Assembly: GCA_003142355.1 (NCBI GenBank)
Contig: PLMF01000432.1
Location: 1 to 44,422, forward strand
DNA: 44,422 nucleotides
Source of the DNA: Bryobacterales bacterium
GTDB taxonomy: Bacteria > Acidobacteriota > Terriglobia > Bryobacterales > Bryobacteraceae
Direction: 5' to 3'
This document shows positions 16,684-24,486 of this stretch, piece by piece; position 1 is the stretch's first letter, and every line of letters begins with the position of its first letter. Made by a program: the position numbers and the translations under genes. The notes beneath the pieces were generated by a model that searched no databases, was not told the origin of the DNA, and saw nothing but the letters and a program-made list of their open reading frames with translations.

Positions 16684-17448
16684 TCACTTTCCCGTGGCCA
16701 GAGCGCCCCAGGCCACCAATACCAGCGAACCGCAGATCGTCGACATCAGGATGCTGCCATATGTCCTGCCGCCGGAAACGTCCTTGAAGACGGCCATCAT
16801 CGGCCCCAGCGCCCACAGTACGCCCGTGATGCCGAAGGAAACCGAAGTGTTCCATCCCAGCGCCAGATTGAACACCAGTCCGACGCCCGAGTAGACCAGG
16901 GCCGAGCCATAGCTCAAGGCAATGGCCCGCACCATCCAATCCGGGCTCTGCCGGCCGCCGATCAATTGGGAGAGAACCCAGGCGACCAGCCCTATTGCGG
17001 CAATGCCAATGGTGCCGAAAACCAGGCCTTTTACGCCGAGAGCGAGGGCGAGTGACCAGTCGCCTTTGCCGCGAGTGCGATCGAGCCCGGTCTGAAAGAA
17101 GAACAGCGCGAACGCAGCTCCGGAGACGCTCAGCGCGAAGGGCCACGACAGCTTGCCCAGGCCCTGCGCCAGGATCTGCCCCGGGGCAACCATCATCAGC
17201 AGGATGCTCCACCACGGTTTACGGGGCGCAGCTTTGTTCGTTGCCGGGCCGGTTGGAAGCGGAACCGGCTGGAGTGGGCGCGCCGCCACCCACTGGCCGC
17301 TGTCGGCATCCAACTGCCAGGCGGAGCCATCGGCGCCAGTGGTCACCAGTTGCCCCACCAGCGCCCGGAATTCGGCATCGGGCAATTGACCCGTATCGCG
17401 CCGCTGGCGAAGAGCGGCGTAGCTTTGACCCACTTGTTCGGGCGTCAT
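16684..17448 (-). CDS. Membrane protein with soluble N-terminal module
   Basis: A 254-residue protein. Residues 1-60 are soluble: a short helical EQVGQSYAALRQRRDTGQL followed by AEFRALVGQLVTTGADGSAWQLDADSGQWV, resembling the small GYF/SHOCT-like recognition modules placed in front of membrane domains. Residues 75-250 hold about five or six hydrophobic helices, reminiscent of the YIP1 superfamily. The ATG overlaps the previous stop (ATGA at 17445-17448). It is part of the seven-gene operon; its function is unknown. Confidence 0.65.
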   Translation of the reverse strand: MTPEQVGQSYAALRQRRDTGQLPDAEFRALVGQLVTTGADGSAWQLDADSGQWVAARPLQPVPLPTGPATNKAAPRKPWWSILLMMVAPGQILAQGLGKLSWPFALSVSGAAFALFFFQTGLDRTRGKGDWSLALALGVKGLVFGTIGIAAIGLVAWVLSQLIGGRQSPDWMVRAIALSYGSALVYSGVGLVFNLALGWNTSVSFGITGVLWALGPMMAVFKDVSGGRTYGSILMSTICGSLVLVAWGALATGK

Positions 17449-17861
17449 ACCAGGCTCCTTCTCATTATCGGAAGCTCAGCGGCAAGCGCATCAGAATGGA
17501 CGAAAGCAGCACCATTGGCGGCCACGGTGACGAGCGCTCCCACAATCATGAAGACCACCGCCTTCGCCGTTTCAACCCCGCTGATCTCGCGCACCGCCGC
17601 GATCGAGGAAGGAATCGTCCACAGGCGGATCAGCGTGCCGAGAATCGGAATGAAGCCGAGGACAGCGGCTCCTTGTGCGTAGGCCAGAGCCCGCATCAGT
17701 TGGCCTGTGCCCAAGCTCACTCCCAACAGGCTCCGTGAAAGCGCAGCCAGCACGAAGAGCGTCGCGGCCATGCCGACGATGGAAACAACCACAGTGCTCA
17801 GGATCATGGCATGGTAGACCGAATCTTGCCGTTTCAGGCAAACCGCCCGGTCTTCTTCCAT
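17445..17861 (-). CDS. YIP1-like membrane protein, short
   Basis: A 138-residue protein from ATG 17861, inside the end of the zinc-ribbon gene (28-bp overlap); an alternative ATG is at 17807. It has three or four membrane helices with YIP1-family features: LSTVVVSIVGMAATLFVLAAL, GTGQLMRALAYAQGAAVLGF and LGTLIRLWTIPSSIAAVREISGV. YIP1 domains usually have five helices and about 180-200 residues, so the N-terminal part is short or missing. A frameshift separating it from the zinc-ribbon protein is a possible alternative. The stop overlaps the next start (ATGA). Confidence 0.6.
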   Translation of the reverse strand: MEEDRAVCLKRQDSVYHAMILSTVVVSIVGMAATLFVLAALSRSLLGVSLGTGQLMRALAYAQGAAVLGFIPILGTLIRLWTIPSSIAAVREISGVETAKAVVFMIVGALVTVAANGAAFVHSDALAAELPIMRRSLV

Positions 17862-18751
17862 TGCGCAATGCGTGACAAGTGATACTGAAAATAGAGGATG
17901 TTGAAGAAGAACGTCATCGCCCCGCCGAGTTGCAGCCCCATGGGCTCGACCGTGTTGTAGTACCTGACCAGGGAGCGGCGGATGCCAAAAATCGCCACTA
18001 GGCCGGCAACGATGATGACGAGATTGAGGAGCATGATGAGACCGAGGCCTCCGAACGCGGCCGATTCGGAAGAGGCGGTGACCATGCCGATGAAGACCAC
18101 CAGTTGTCCCGCCATGCCGAGCAGCGACACCACTAGCAGCGGGACTCCTTTGCTCGCGGGGTCGATCTTCTTCACGAACAGGGCTTGACGGAATATCCAA
18201 ACCAGTCCCACCAATCCGCCGGTAATCCAGCTCAGAACCAACACCAAGGCCCAGTGCATCTCGGGCGGCATCGGGCCACCGGCCGGGCCCGCGGGCGCTG
18301 GCTGAGCAGACCCCGGCTGGAACTGGGCCAGCCGGGCGGCGGGCCAGGCAGTTGGATTGCCGGCGGCCGAGGGCAGCGTGCCTGGAGGATACGCCGGCGC
18401 CGCAAAAGCCTGCTGCTGGGGGGGCGGATTTCCCGTCAGCGGGTATGCCGGAGGAGCGTACTGAGGAGGGGCGTACGGCGCAGCGGCATACTGCGGAGGC
18501 GTGTAAGCCGGCTCCTGTGGGGGGGAAGGACGGGGCGGCGCGAACGCCGGCGGCCGCGGGAAAGACGCGGGCGGTCTCGGATCCCCTACTGGAGCCGCCG
18601 TCGCGGGCACTGGCCGCCATGGCTGAGGCGCGGGCTGATTCGGCGCAGCTTGAGCCGGGACCGGCCCCTGGGACGGGTGCAGGGGCTGGCCGCACTGTCC
18701 GCAGAACATGCTCCCGGCCGGCAATTGGCTTCCGCACTTCCGGCAGAACAT
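17834..18751 (-). CDS. Zinc-ribbon, proline-rich, multi-span membrane protein (first gene of operon)
   Basis: A 305-residue protein. It opens with a zinc ribbon, MFCRKCGSQLPAGSMFCGQCG, with two CxxC knuckles. A long Pro/Ala/Gln linker follows (about residues 30-160, with PPQYAAAPYAPPQYAPPAYP). The C-terminal half (165-295) has four hydrophobic helices (WALVLVLSWITGGLVGLVWIF and later), similar to DUF4234-like membrane domains. It is cytoplasmic at the N-terminus and embedded at the C-terminus. The ribosome site GGGGGACC lies just before the ATG. It begins the minus-strand operon running to 11601. Confidence 0.75.
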   Translation of the reverse strand: MFCRKCGSQLPAGSMFCGQCGQPLHPSQGPVPAQAAPNQPAPQPWRPVPATAAPVGDPRPPASFPRPPAFAPPRPSPPQEPAYTPPQYAAAPYAPPQYAPPAYPLTGNPPPQQQAFAAPAYPPGTLPSAAGNPTAWPAARLAQFQPGSAQPAPAGPAGGPMPPEMHWALVLVLSWITGGLVGLVWIFRQALFVKKIDPASKGVPLLVVSLLGMAGQLVVFIGMVTASSESAAFGGLGLIMLLNLVIIVAGLVAIFGIRRSLVRYYNTVEPMGLQLGGAMTFFFNILYFQYHLSRIAQWKKTGRFA

Positions 18752-18894
18752 AAATGGTCCCCCAAGGGATGATCCTGTTAAGCAGCAAGCATACCATCAG
18801 GTCTACCGCAGAACAAGCACAAAAGGCCCATAACTGCGGAATAGCGAAATCGTTGCGCTTTGGCTCGGCACTTTGAGGTTGTACGATGGTGCTT

Positions 18895-19071
18895 TTATCT
18901 GAATTGATTCGGTCTCCGCTGCCTTGTTGAGCAGGACTTCGAGCGCCCCGCAGAATACCTCGGCTGGTGCATGGTAGCGCGAGGTGAATCGATGACCTGC
19001 ACTTGGCGTTGACTCATGCAGCCGGCGATCGCGATCAGCAGGAACAGGAACGGGTCCAGAGGCTTCAGCAT
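18895..19071 (-). CDS. Possible small lipoprotein or frameshifted remnant
   Basis: A short frame of 58 codons begins MLKPLDPFLFLLIAIAGC, a good lipoprotein signal with a lipobox-like AIAGC. After about 40 residues the composition becomes Arg/Ser-rich and looks out of frame, while another minus-strand frame over 18803-18960 encodes a more protein-like tail (AEVFCGALEVLLNKAAETESIQIKAPSYNLKVPS split over several strands). This suggests a frameshifted small lipoprotein gene. The rest of 18752-19245 shows no gene. Confidence 0.3.
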   Translation of the reverse strand: MLKPLDPFLFLLIAIAGCMSQRQVQVIDSPRATMHQPRYSAGRSKSCSTRQRRPNQFR

Positions 19072-19245
19072 CGGATTGCCGATTGTTGCCGGCGGAGGCG
19101 CACGGCCCGAACTGTCGCAAATTCAAGCGGATCCAGTTTTCGGACCCAACGGGGGCGCCCCGTGATACACTCGCGCTTCGAATCGCAACGGTCCCGCTTG
19201 GACCTTCCCGCCTGAGCCGCCGCGCTCGGGATCTCTGGAGACGAC

Positions 19246-21270
19246 ATGAAACTAGCGAATCGCAAACCTGTCGTTTTCGGCGTCGTCGGCGCCTTTCTCC
19301 TGGTTATCTTTCTCCAGATGTTCCTGATGGCCCGTGACAACTCGGCGACCTATGATGAGCCCTCCCATATTTACTCCGGCTACCTGCAATGGAAGCACGG
19401 CTACGTCCTTCTGAATCCACCGCTGATCACGCGCCTGATAACCTTGCCCTTGATCGGTATGAACTTGCCGGAGCCGCCCATCCCAAGGCGCCCCTACGAG
19501 CCGTTGGGGTTTCAAGCCGGCAAAGCGCTCGTCTTTCAGAACGACGCGAAAACCATCATGTTCCGCGCCCGCATGGCGGCTTCGGTTTTCACGCTCCTGC
19601 TGGCGATCCTGGTCTTCGCCGCCGCGCGGAGGATGTTCGGTCTGGGCGCCGGATTCGTCGCGCTCGGCCTCATCGCCTTCGACCCCACGCTGATGGGCCA
19701 CTCCGCGCTGGCTGCTCTGGATGCGGGCAACGCCTTCTTCATGTTATGGGCCGTCTACGCCTTCTACCGTTATGTGAAATCCCCGGCGGCGTGGCGCCTC
19801 ATCGGGACCAGCCTCATCGTGGGGCTCGCGCTCACGGCCAAGCACAGCGCCATCCTGCTGTTTCCGACGCTGGTCATCTTCGCCGCGATCGAGCTTCTGT
19901 GGCCGAAGAAGCTCTCGCCCGAGGCTCCGGCCGTCCCAACCGCGCGCCACGCTTTGCGCCTGGGGCTCGCCCTGGCGGCGATTGGCGTAGTTTCCATCAC
20001 GATGCTTTGGGCTGCCTACGGCTTCCATTACCCCCAAGCCGACGCCGTGCCGTTCAATCCCCCCATGGACGTGCAACTCCAACGCATCCCCAGCGCCCTG
20101 AATGCCAAGGTGCTCGGCGAGGTGGATAAGCTCCACCTGTTGCCGGCGCCCTATACTTACGCTTTCGCGTACATTCTGTCTCAGGCCAAGTCGTATACGA
20201 GCTACATCCTGGGCGTCGTCCATCCTCACGCGGTCTGGTTCTACTTCCCTGTCTCGATGCTCATCAAGTCGAGCCTCACGTTTCTCACCCTGCTGGCCAT
20301 CGGCGTGTGGGCGGTTGCCGCCGGTAAACTCCGGCTTTCGCGCGAGGTTCTTTACACGGCGATTCCCGCCGTGCTCTACATGGCCTTCTCCATGACCGGA
20401 GGCATGAACATTGGCGTGCGGCATATCCTGCCCGTCTACATCTTCCTCGCGATCCCGATCGCCGGCGCAGCCTGGGCTTTGGCTGAGCGCAATCGCCGCT
20501 GGCTTTATGCCGTGGTTGGGCTGCTGGTATTTCAGGCCGTGTCGGTCCTGCATGCATTCCCAGCTTACATTTCGTATTCCAACGAGGCCTTCGGGGGACC
20601 CGCCAACACCTACAAGTACGTCAGCGACTCGAGCGCCGATTGGGGTCAGCAACTTATCTCCGTCAAGCGCTATCTCGATGCGCGCGGCGTCAAGAACTGC
20701 TGGTTCGCCTATTTCAACCAGTCCCCCGTCGACCCTGCCTCTTACGGTGTTCCTTGCACGCCGCTGTACACGGCCGAGGTTCGGTCCCCGGAGACGCCGC
20801 CCGCCGTGGACGGGCCCGTGCTCATCAGTTCCGGCGTTCTTTCCGGCTTTGAGACCGGCGTGGGCCCCCTCAATCCGTACCACCAGTTTCAGAGCATCAA
20901 GCCGAGCGCGATCATCGACTACGGCGTCTTCGTGTATGACGGGCATTTCGACATCCCTCTAGCCGGCGCGCTCAGCCTCGATGTGAAAGCACAGGCGCTC
21001 CTCCGCCAGCGAGACGCCCCGGGTGCCCTTGCCTTGGCGCAACAGGCCGTAGCGCTGGCGCCGGGCTCCGCCGCCGTGAACCAGGCGCTGGGGCAGATGC
21101 TCGACGCCAACGGCCAGATCGACCAAGCCACGCAGTATTACCAAAAGGCGCTAACGATTGCGAAGGCCGTGCAGCCGGATCTCCAGGCCACGCGTATCGC
21201 GGCGCTGGAAAATCGGATCAGGGCCGGGAGGCCGGAGCCAACGGGCGGCGGCCGCGGAGCCGGACGATAA
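19246..21270 (+). CDS. PMT/ArnT-type membrane glycosyltransferase with C-terminal TPR
   Basis: A 674-residue integral membrane glycosyltransferase of the GT-C (PMT/ArnT, GT39/83-like) type, which moves a sugar from a polyprenyl-phosphate donor to a protein or lipid at the outer face of the membrane. After the first helix (residues 8-28) comes the acidic loop NSATYDEPSHIYSG, with the DE pair typical of the first periplasmic loop. About ten more helices run to residue 430, with DAGNAFFMLWAVYAFYRY and GMNIGVRHILPVY among them. The region 440-575 is soluble (SDSSADWGQQL), and two TPR-like units (about 580-655) close the chain. The ATG has CTGGAG upstream. Acceptor unknown. Confidence 0.88.
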   Translation: MKLANRKPVVFGVVGAFLLVIFLQMFLMARDNSATYDEPSHIYSGYLQWKHGYVLLNPPLITRLITLPLIGMNLPEPPIPRRPYEPLGFQAGKALVFQNDAKTIMFRARMAASVFTLLLAILVFAAARRMFGLGAGFVALGLIAFDPTLMGHSALAALDAGNAFFMLWAVYAFYRYVKSPAAWRLIGTSLIVGLALTAKHSAILLFPTLVIFAAIELLWPKKLSPEAPAVPTARHALRLGLALAAIGVVSITMLWAAYGFHYPQADAVPFNPPMDVQLQRIPSALNAKVLGEVDKLHLLPAPYTYAFAYILSQAKSYTSYILGVVHPHAVWFYFPVSMLIKSSLTFLTLLAIGVWAVAAGKLRLSREVLYTAIPAVLYMAFSMTGGMNIGVRHILPVYIFLAIPIAGAAWALAERNRRWLYAVVGLLVFQAVSVLHAFPAYISYSNEAFGGPANTYKYVSDSSADWGQQLISVKRYLDARGVKNCWFAYFNQSPVDPASYGVPCTPLYTAEVRSPETPPAVDGPVLISSGVLSGFETGVGPLNPYHQFQSIKPSAIIDYGVFVYDGHFDIPLAGALSLDVKAQALLRQRDAPGALALAQQAVALAPGSAAVNQALGQMLDANGQIDQATQYYQKALTIAKAVQPDLQATRIAALENRIRAGRPEPTGGGRGAGR

Positions 21271-21595
21271 AGGCGCGGTTTTCGGGGCCTCGGTAGATCA
21301 CTTTCAGTGAGAGCTGAATCTGCCGGGACGAACCGGCTGTCTTGCAGATCGTGGCGAAACCGGGGGACGGTGCTGGCGACCGCAACTCACTCTTGTGCTA
21401 CATTTTCGGCAGCGGCGTTTGCGGCTACTGGCTGCTCATTCACGCCCCCGCTGGGGGAAACTGGGGGGATTCGGCGGGTAAATTCGGGTAAATTCGGCGG
21501 TAGATGGGTAAAGATTGAAAACAGCCGGGGCTTGGGCGCACTCCCCCAACCGTCGTGTTCAGTAGGGGATACGTTGAAAATAAAGGGGTTAGTTT
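21271..21595. other. Gene-free interval
   Basis: No supported gene. It includes a short AT-richer run near 21457-21510 with imperfect GGGTAAATTCGG units. GGGGGGATTCGG at about 21465 resembles module 1 of the dispersed repeat. Confidence 0.4.
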
Positions 21596-21732
21596 GGCTC
21601 CTCAGGTGAAACAAAGGGTATTTCACGGGGCAGAGACACTGGCAAAGTGATTGATTCTAAACGGGCTACTCAAAATCGTCAGGTTCGGGCGGTGGCGGTT
21701 AACCGGAGAGTTCGCGTGGCCGGCATCAGAGA
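21596..21732. repeat. Dispersed repeat, copy B
   Basis: It begins with GGCTCCTCAGG and runs to CATCAGAGA. It matches module 2 of copy A (11394-11530) nearly end to end, including TGATTGATTC, GTTCGCGTGG and CATCAGAGA. It ends over the stop codon of the AbiEii gene. Confidence 0.6.
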
Positions 21733-22574
21733 TCCGCGTAGAATTCCGCCAGTATCCGGAATGCCTCGCTAGCGGAGGGATCGAGGCGGCACTCCGCCGC
21801 CAGCCTCGCAAATGGCGCCCTCCACTCCTCTGGAGGTGGATCGAGAGCCTTGGGAACCGGGTGCGTCGCCCGAAGATCGAAGGTCGCATGAAGAGCCTGG
21901 ACGACGCGGCTCGATTCAAGCGTGCGGGATCGAATCAGGAGAACCATATCGACCAGATCGCGCACCCGGCTGTTCGGCGCCCCTGTCCGCGGCAGCGTGT
22001 ATGCGTGAAGCTTCTCTGCGAACTGCTGCTCACGCTGGATCATCGGAACGGATGGCGGCGAGATGCCCGCGAACCCAAGCCAGTCACGCATCTTGGCCTG
22101 TTCCAGCGGGTCAAGTACGACGTCGCCGATTCCCACGTCCAAATGGAACTTCACGAAAGTGCGCCCGCCCATAATGGACTCCACCGGGTACCGCGCTCCA
22201 CCATACGGTGCTCCGTCCAGGTCCATCGTCGCCTCGCCGATGCGGAAAGTGAAGAAGTCCCCAGCGTCTACGGCTCCCACATCCTGGAGCTGCTTGAGCA
22301 GTACGGAGTCGGTCCAGGCCGGGGCGACGCGCACGGTGAAATCGAGATCCTTGGTGGTGCGCGCGGTTTGGAACCGGAGTTCCATCGCGTAGCCGCCCTT
22401 CAGGACCCAGTTCTTGTTCGGCACTCGAAAAAGCCTGGCAAGGAACCTATCGAAGGCTACTTGCCGGCGAAGACGCTGCAGATCGATCCCTTCTTCACGG
22501 GACACCCGCTTGAGGCGTTCCTCCAGTGCGGTGCGGAGCGCGATGCCTGAAGCGTACTTTCGTTCAGGGATCAC
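21726..22574 (-). CDS. abiEii: AbiEii/AbiGii-type nucleotidyltransferase toxin
   Basis: A 282-residue type IV toxin of the AbiEii family, a DUF1814 nucleotidyltransferase whose characterised relatives transfer nucleotides to tRNA or other targets and stop growth. The nucleotidyltransferase core is visible: VLKGGYAMELR (about residues 57-67) and RTTKDLDFTV (about 72-81, the DxD metal motif), then later FVKFHLDVGIGD and EKLHAYTLPR with a conserved Lys. It starts at GTG 22574, overlapping the stop of the antitoxin gene (GTGA), the usual antitoxin-toxin order. The length is typical. Its last codons fall in a dispersed repeat copy but the frame is intact. Confidence 0.88.
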   Translation of the reverse strand: MIPERKYASGIALRTALEERLKRVSREEGIDLQRLRRQVAFDRFLARLFRVPNKNWVLKGGYAMELRFQTARTTKDLDFTVRVAPAWTDSVLLKQLQDVGAVDAGDFFTFRIGEATMDLDGAPYGGARYPVESIMGGRTFVKFHLDVGIGDVVLDPLEQAKMRDWLGFAGISPPSVPMIQREQQFAEKLHAYTLPRTGAPNSRVRDLVDMVLLIRSRTLESSRVVQALHATFDLRATHPVPKALDPPPEEWRAPFARLAAECRLDPSASEAFRILAEFYADL

Positions 22575-23188
22575 TTCGTTCCTTTCCGAATCTCAGCCAG
22601 CACCCGGGTCCGTTCAGCATCCTGCTGAGGCATGCCGACCTGCGACTTAGTGATGTTGCCGCGTTTCATCGCCTCGCGAAAGGCCGCGCGAAGAACAGGC
22701 TTGGGGAGTGATCCTTCCTGCCAGACATCCAAAATCGTTCGCATTGCGTTCGTCACAGGAACGCCGTAGAGGATTTCCCGGTCTTCAGCCCGGACGTCGT
22801 CGCGATGTAGGCGCAAAACGTTTGGAATGGGAACCCCGCGGCGGAAGTTCGTGGGGACGGTGAGGTCCAGCTTGGCTGGATTGGCGTCCGTGAGATCGTG
22901 GAGGCTGAGCGCGGTCTGGTGACTGAAGACGCCAGTCGGCCGGTCGCTTCGGTCACGCGACCAGAGCCACCAGAGCATCAGGTCCGAGCGCTCAGGTTCC
23001 GGGAAGAGCGCCAGTCGGTAAATTCCGCGGTGCTCGCGAATCCAGTTGCGCGCTCGGATGTGGTAGATCCGCTTGTTGCTCGTGTACCCGAGGGTGGCCG
23101 CCTGCTTCGTAGTGAAATAACCGCTTTGCGACTCGGCGAGTTGGTAGAGTTCTTTCTGGCGTTCGCTGGGCGAAGCAGTCGTGTACAT
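22571..23188 (-). CDS. abiEi: AbiEi-family type IV antitoxin
   Basis: A 205-residue partner of the adjacent toxin. The N-terminal winged helix-turn-helix is clear (residues 20-60: GYFTTKQAATLGYTSNKRIYHIRARNWIREHRGIYRL), as in the AbiEi_4 domain that represses its own promoter. The C-terminal antitoxin domain follows (FSHQTALSLHDL, LDLTVPTNFRRG, GVPVTNAMRTILDV). The ATG at 23188 lacks an obvious Shine-Dalgarno sequence, and an inverted repeat covers positions -4 to -22. Confidence 0.88.
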   Translation of the reverse strand: MYTTASPSERQKELYQLAESQSGYFTTKQAATLGYTSNKRIYHIRARNWIREHRGIYRLALFPEPERSDLMLWWLWSRDRSDRPTGVFSHQTALSLHDLTDANPAKLDLTVPTNFRRGVPIPNVLRLHRDDVRAEDREILYGVPVTNAMRTILDVWQEGSLPKPVLRAAFREAMKRGNITKSQVGMPQQDAERTRVLAEIRKGTK

Positions 23189-23191
23189 AAA

Positions 23192-23210
23192 AGGTCAACT
23201 TTCTGGACCT
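23192..23210. promoter_or_regulatory. Inverted repeat, candidate AbiEi operator
   Basis: AGGTCAACTTTCTGGACCT has 7-bp arms with one mismatch and a 5-bp centre, immediately upstream of the abiEi start. AbiEi proteins are known to bind inverted repeats in their own promoter, so the position fits negative autoregulation. Direct evidence is only the symmetry. Confidence 0.4.
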
Positions 23211-23627
23211 ATTATGCGCCTGAGGGCGGCTCAACGCAAATGCCTTCAGCCTCGCGACCACGGCCGGCTACGCCGGGGCGGCGATCCATGGTTAACAGCA
23301 GATATTGGCTTGGGCGCCCAAGCCGGATGGTCGGCCGCGGTTTGGCGTTCGTTGGTAGTGGTTGATAATGGATAGCGCCAGATCGATGCGCTTGTGAATT
23401 GGCTCCCCGAGAGGAACGCAGGTACGGAATGTCGAATGGAGAATTCCGGCGGAGAGGTTTTCTCCGTGCTGTTAACCAAGCGGGGGAATTCGGATTTGCG
23501 TCCGGAGGTTGTCGAAGGCCCCAGTGTCCCGGCCCTCCGCGCTGCCTGGAAACGTCAGAGACAGAGATGGTTCCGCGATTCCGGATCGGCAACACGTACC
23601 CGGCGGTTAACAGGTGGATTTGTGCGC
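23211..23627. repeat. Gene-free stretch with dispersed repeat, copy C (23401-23503)
   Basis: GGCTCCCCGAGAGGAACGCA at 23401 and module 1 (GTTAACC...CGGATTTGCGTCC) at 23471-23503 match copies A and D. A weaker GGTTAACAGG...GGATTTG fragment at 23605-23622 adjoins the MarR remnant. No intact gene is seen here. Confidence 0.6.
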
Positions 23628-23794
23628 AAAGCCAGCGGGAGTTGGTGTTGCTGCGCCTCGATGCAATGTGCTTTCGCCGTCGCGTCGCTGAAATGGAGAA
23701 ATCGCCGGATCTGCCGTCTGAACTCGGCTAGATCGCGATATTGTTCGAGGGAAAGATCCTGGCCCGCTTTAATGGATTGCCAGATCCTCGTCAG
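23628..23794 (-). pseudogene. MarR-family regulator fragment
   Basis: About 55 codons encode LTRIWQSIKAGQDLSLEQYR, then DLAEFRRQIRRFLHFSDATA and EAQQHQLPLAL. This matches the first helices of MarR-type regulators (typically ...IRRFLxFSExxAxxxGLEPQQHQLLLAL). There is no start codon. The frame leaves the family just before the DNA-binding helix, at the join with dispersed repeat sequence. It is a dead remnant lying directly behind the Crp/Fnr gene. Confidence 0.55.
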
Positions 23795-24468
23795 CCCTGA
23801 GACTCAGCCTCTTGCTGGAGTCCCGCGCGGTTCGCGATCTCTACCTGCCGATCTTGAATCTTGATCAGCCCTTGGGCGCGAAAACGCCCCAGATTCCGGG
23901 AAACCACCTCCCGTACCGTTCCAAGCCGCGAGGCAAGCTCTTGATGGGTCACGGGCAGGTCGAAGGTGTCCGCGCCCGCAGCTTTCGAGGCATCCAACAA
24001 CAGGCGCGCTAGTCTCTGTGTGACACTTCCAAAGGTCATGGCTTCGACCAGCCCCACGAGGTTCCTCAGCCGGCGTCCCACGACGGCCAAGACTTTCAAT
24101 GCCACCTCGGGGTATTGGCGGCAGACCTGTTGGAAGTCGTCCTTGTTGATGAACAGGGAGACCACCGGTTCCACTGCCCGAACGGATGCCGGGTATGGCC
24201 CACCGTCGAAGAGGGGCAGCTCGGCCACAGTCGAAGGCGCCTCCTGAATGGCCAGCATCACCTCGCGCCCGGAGGGGGACGTGCGGAAGATCTTCACGCT
24301 GCCTTGAACGATCAGAAAGATGCCGGCGCAGTCCTCGCCCTCCCAGAACAGCACTTCATCCGGAGCGAAGCGCTTCTCCACGGCCCGTTGGCCTAGTCCC
24401 TGAAGCTCAATTTCGCTGAGGGCGGCAAATAAGGCAATTTGCGATAGCGCGGCGGTTTTCGGTGGCAA
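23791..24468 (-). CDS. Crp/Fnr-family transcriptional regulator, likely nitrosative-stress sensor
   Basis: A 225-residue regulator. The cNMP-binding-like beta roll spans residues 12-125 (GEDCAGIFLIVQGSVKIFRTSPSGREVML, ELPLFDGGPYPASVRA). The dimer helix lies near 125-145, and the Crp-type HTH at 165-205 (VTHQELASRLGTVREVVSRNLGRF). The recognition helix keeps the Arg-Glu-x3-Arg arrangement that in Crp reads GTGA. No Fnr-type cysteine cluster is present (only two Cys), so oxygen sensing through an iron-sulfur cluster is unlikely; a haem/NO-responsive DNR-like role fits the neighbours. It starts at TTG 24468, with no in-frame ATG before a stop. It is 18 bp behind the DUF438 gene, so probably in the same transcript. 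Confidence 0.88.
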   Translation of the reverse strand: MPPKTAALSQIALFAALSEIELQGLGQRAVEKRFAPDEVLFWEGEDCAGIFLIVQGSVKIFRTSPSGREVMLAIQEAPSTVAELPLFDGGPYPASVRAVEPVVSLFINKDDFQQVCRQYPEVALKVLAVVGRRLRNLVGLVEAMTFGSVTQRLARLLLDASKAAGADTFDLPVTHQELASRLGTVREVVSRNLGRFRAQGLIKIQDRQVEIANRAGLQQEAESQG

Positions 24469-24486
24469 ACATCCATCGTACTATGC

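Noticed and set aside
17862..18797. Upstream extension of the YIP1-like frame to 450 residues
   Set aside because: This part is a low-complexity Arg/Ala/Pro shadow of the zinc-ribbon gene, which has its own start and motifs.
19744..20946. 400-codon minus frame opposite the glycosyltransferase
   Set aside because: Charged low-complexity shadow; the plus strand encodes the membrane helices and family motifs.
21240..21345. Minus-strand tail reading QLSLKVIYRGPENRAFIV as a remnant gene
   Set aside because: It looks protein-like for about 25 codons but is mostly antisense to the glycosyltransferase end and has no recognisable start or family.
21457..21510. GGGTAAATTCGG units as a short CRISPR-like or tandem array
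   Set aside because: Only two or three imperfect, directly adjoining units with no spacers.
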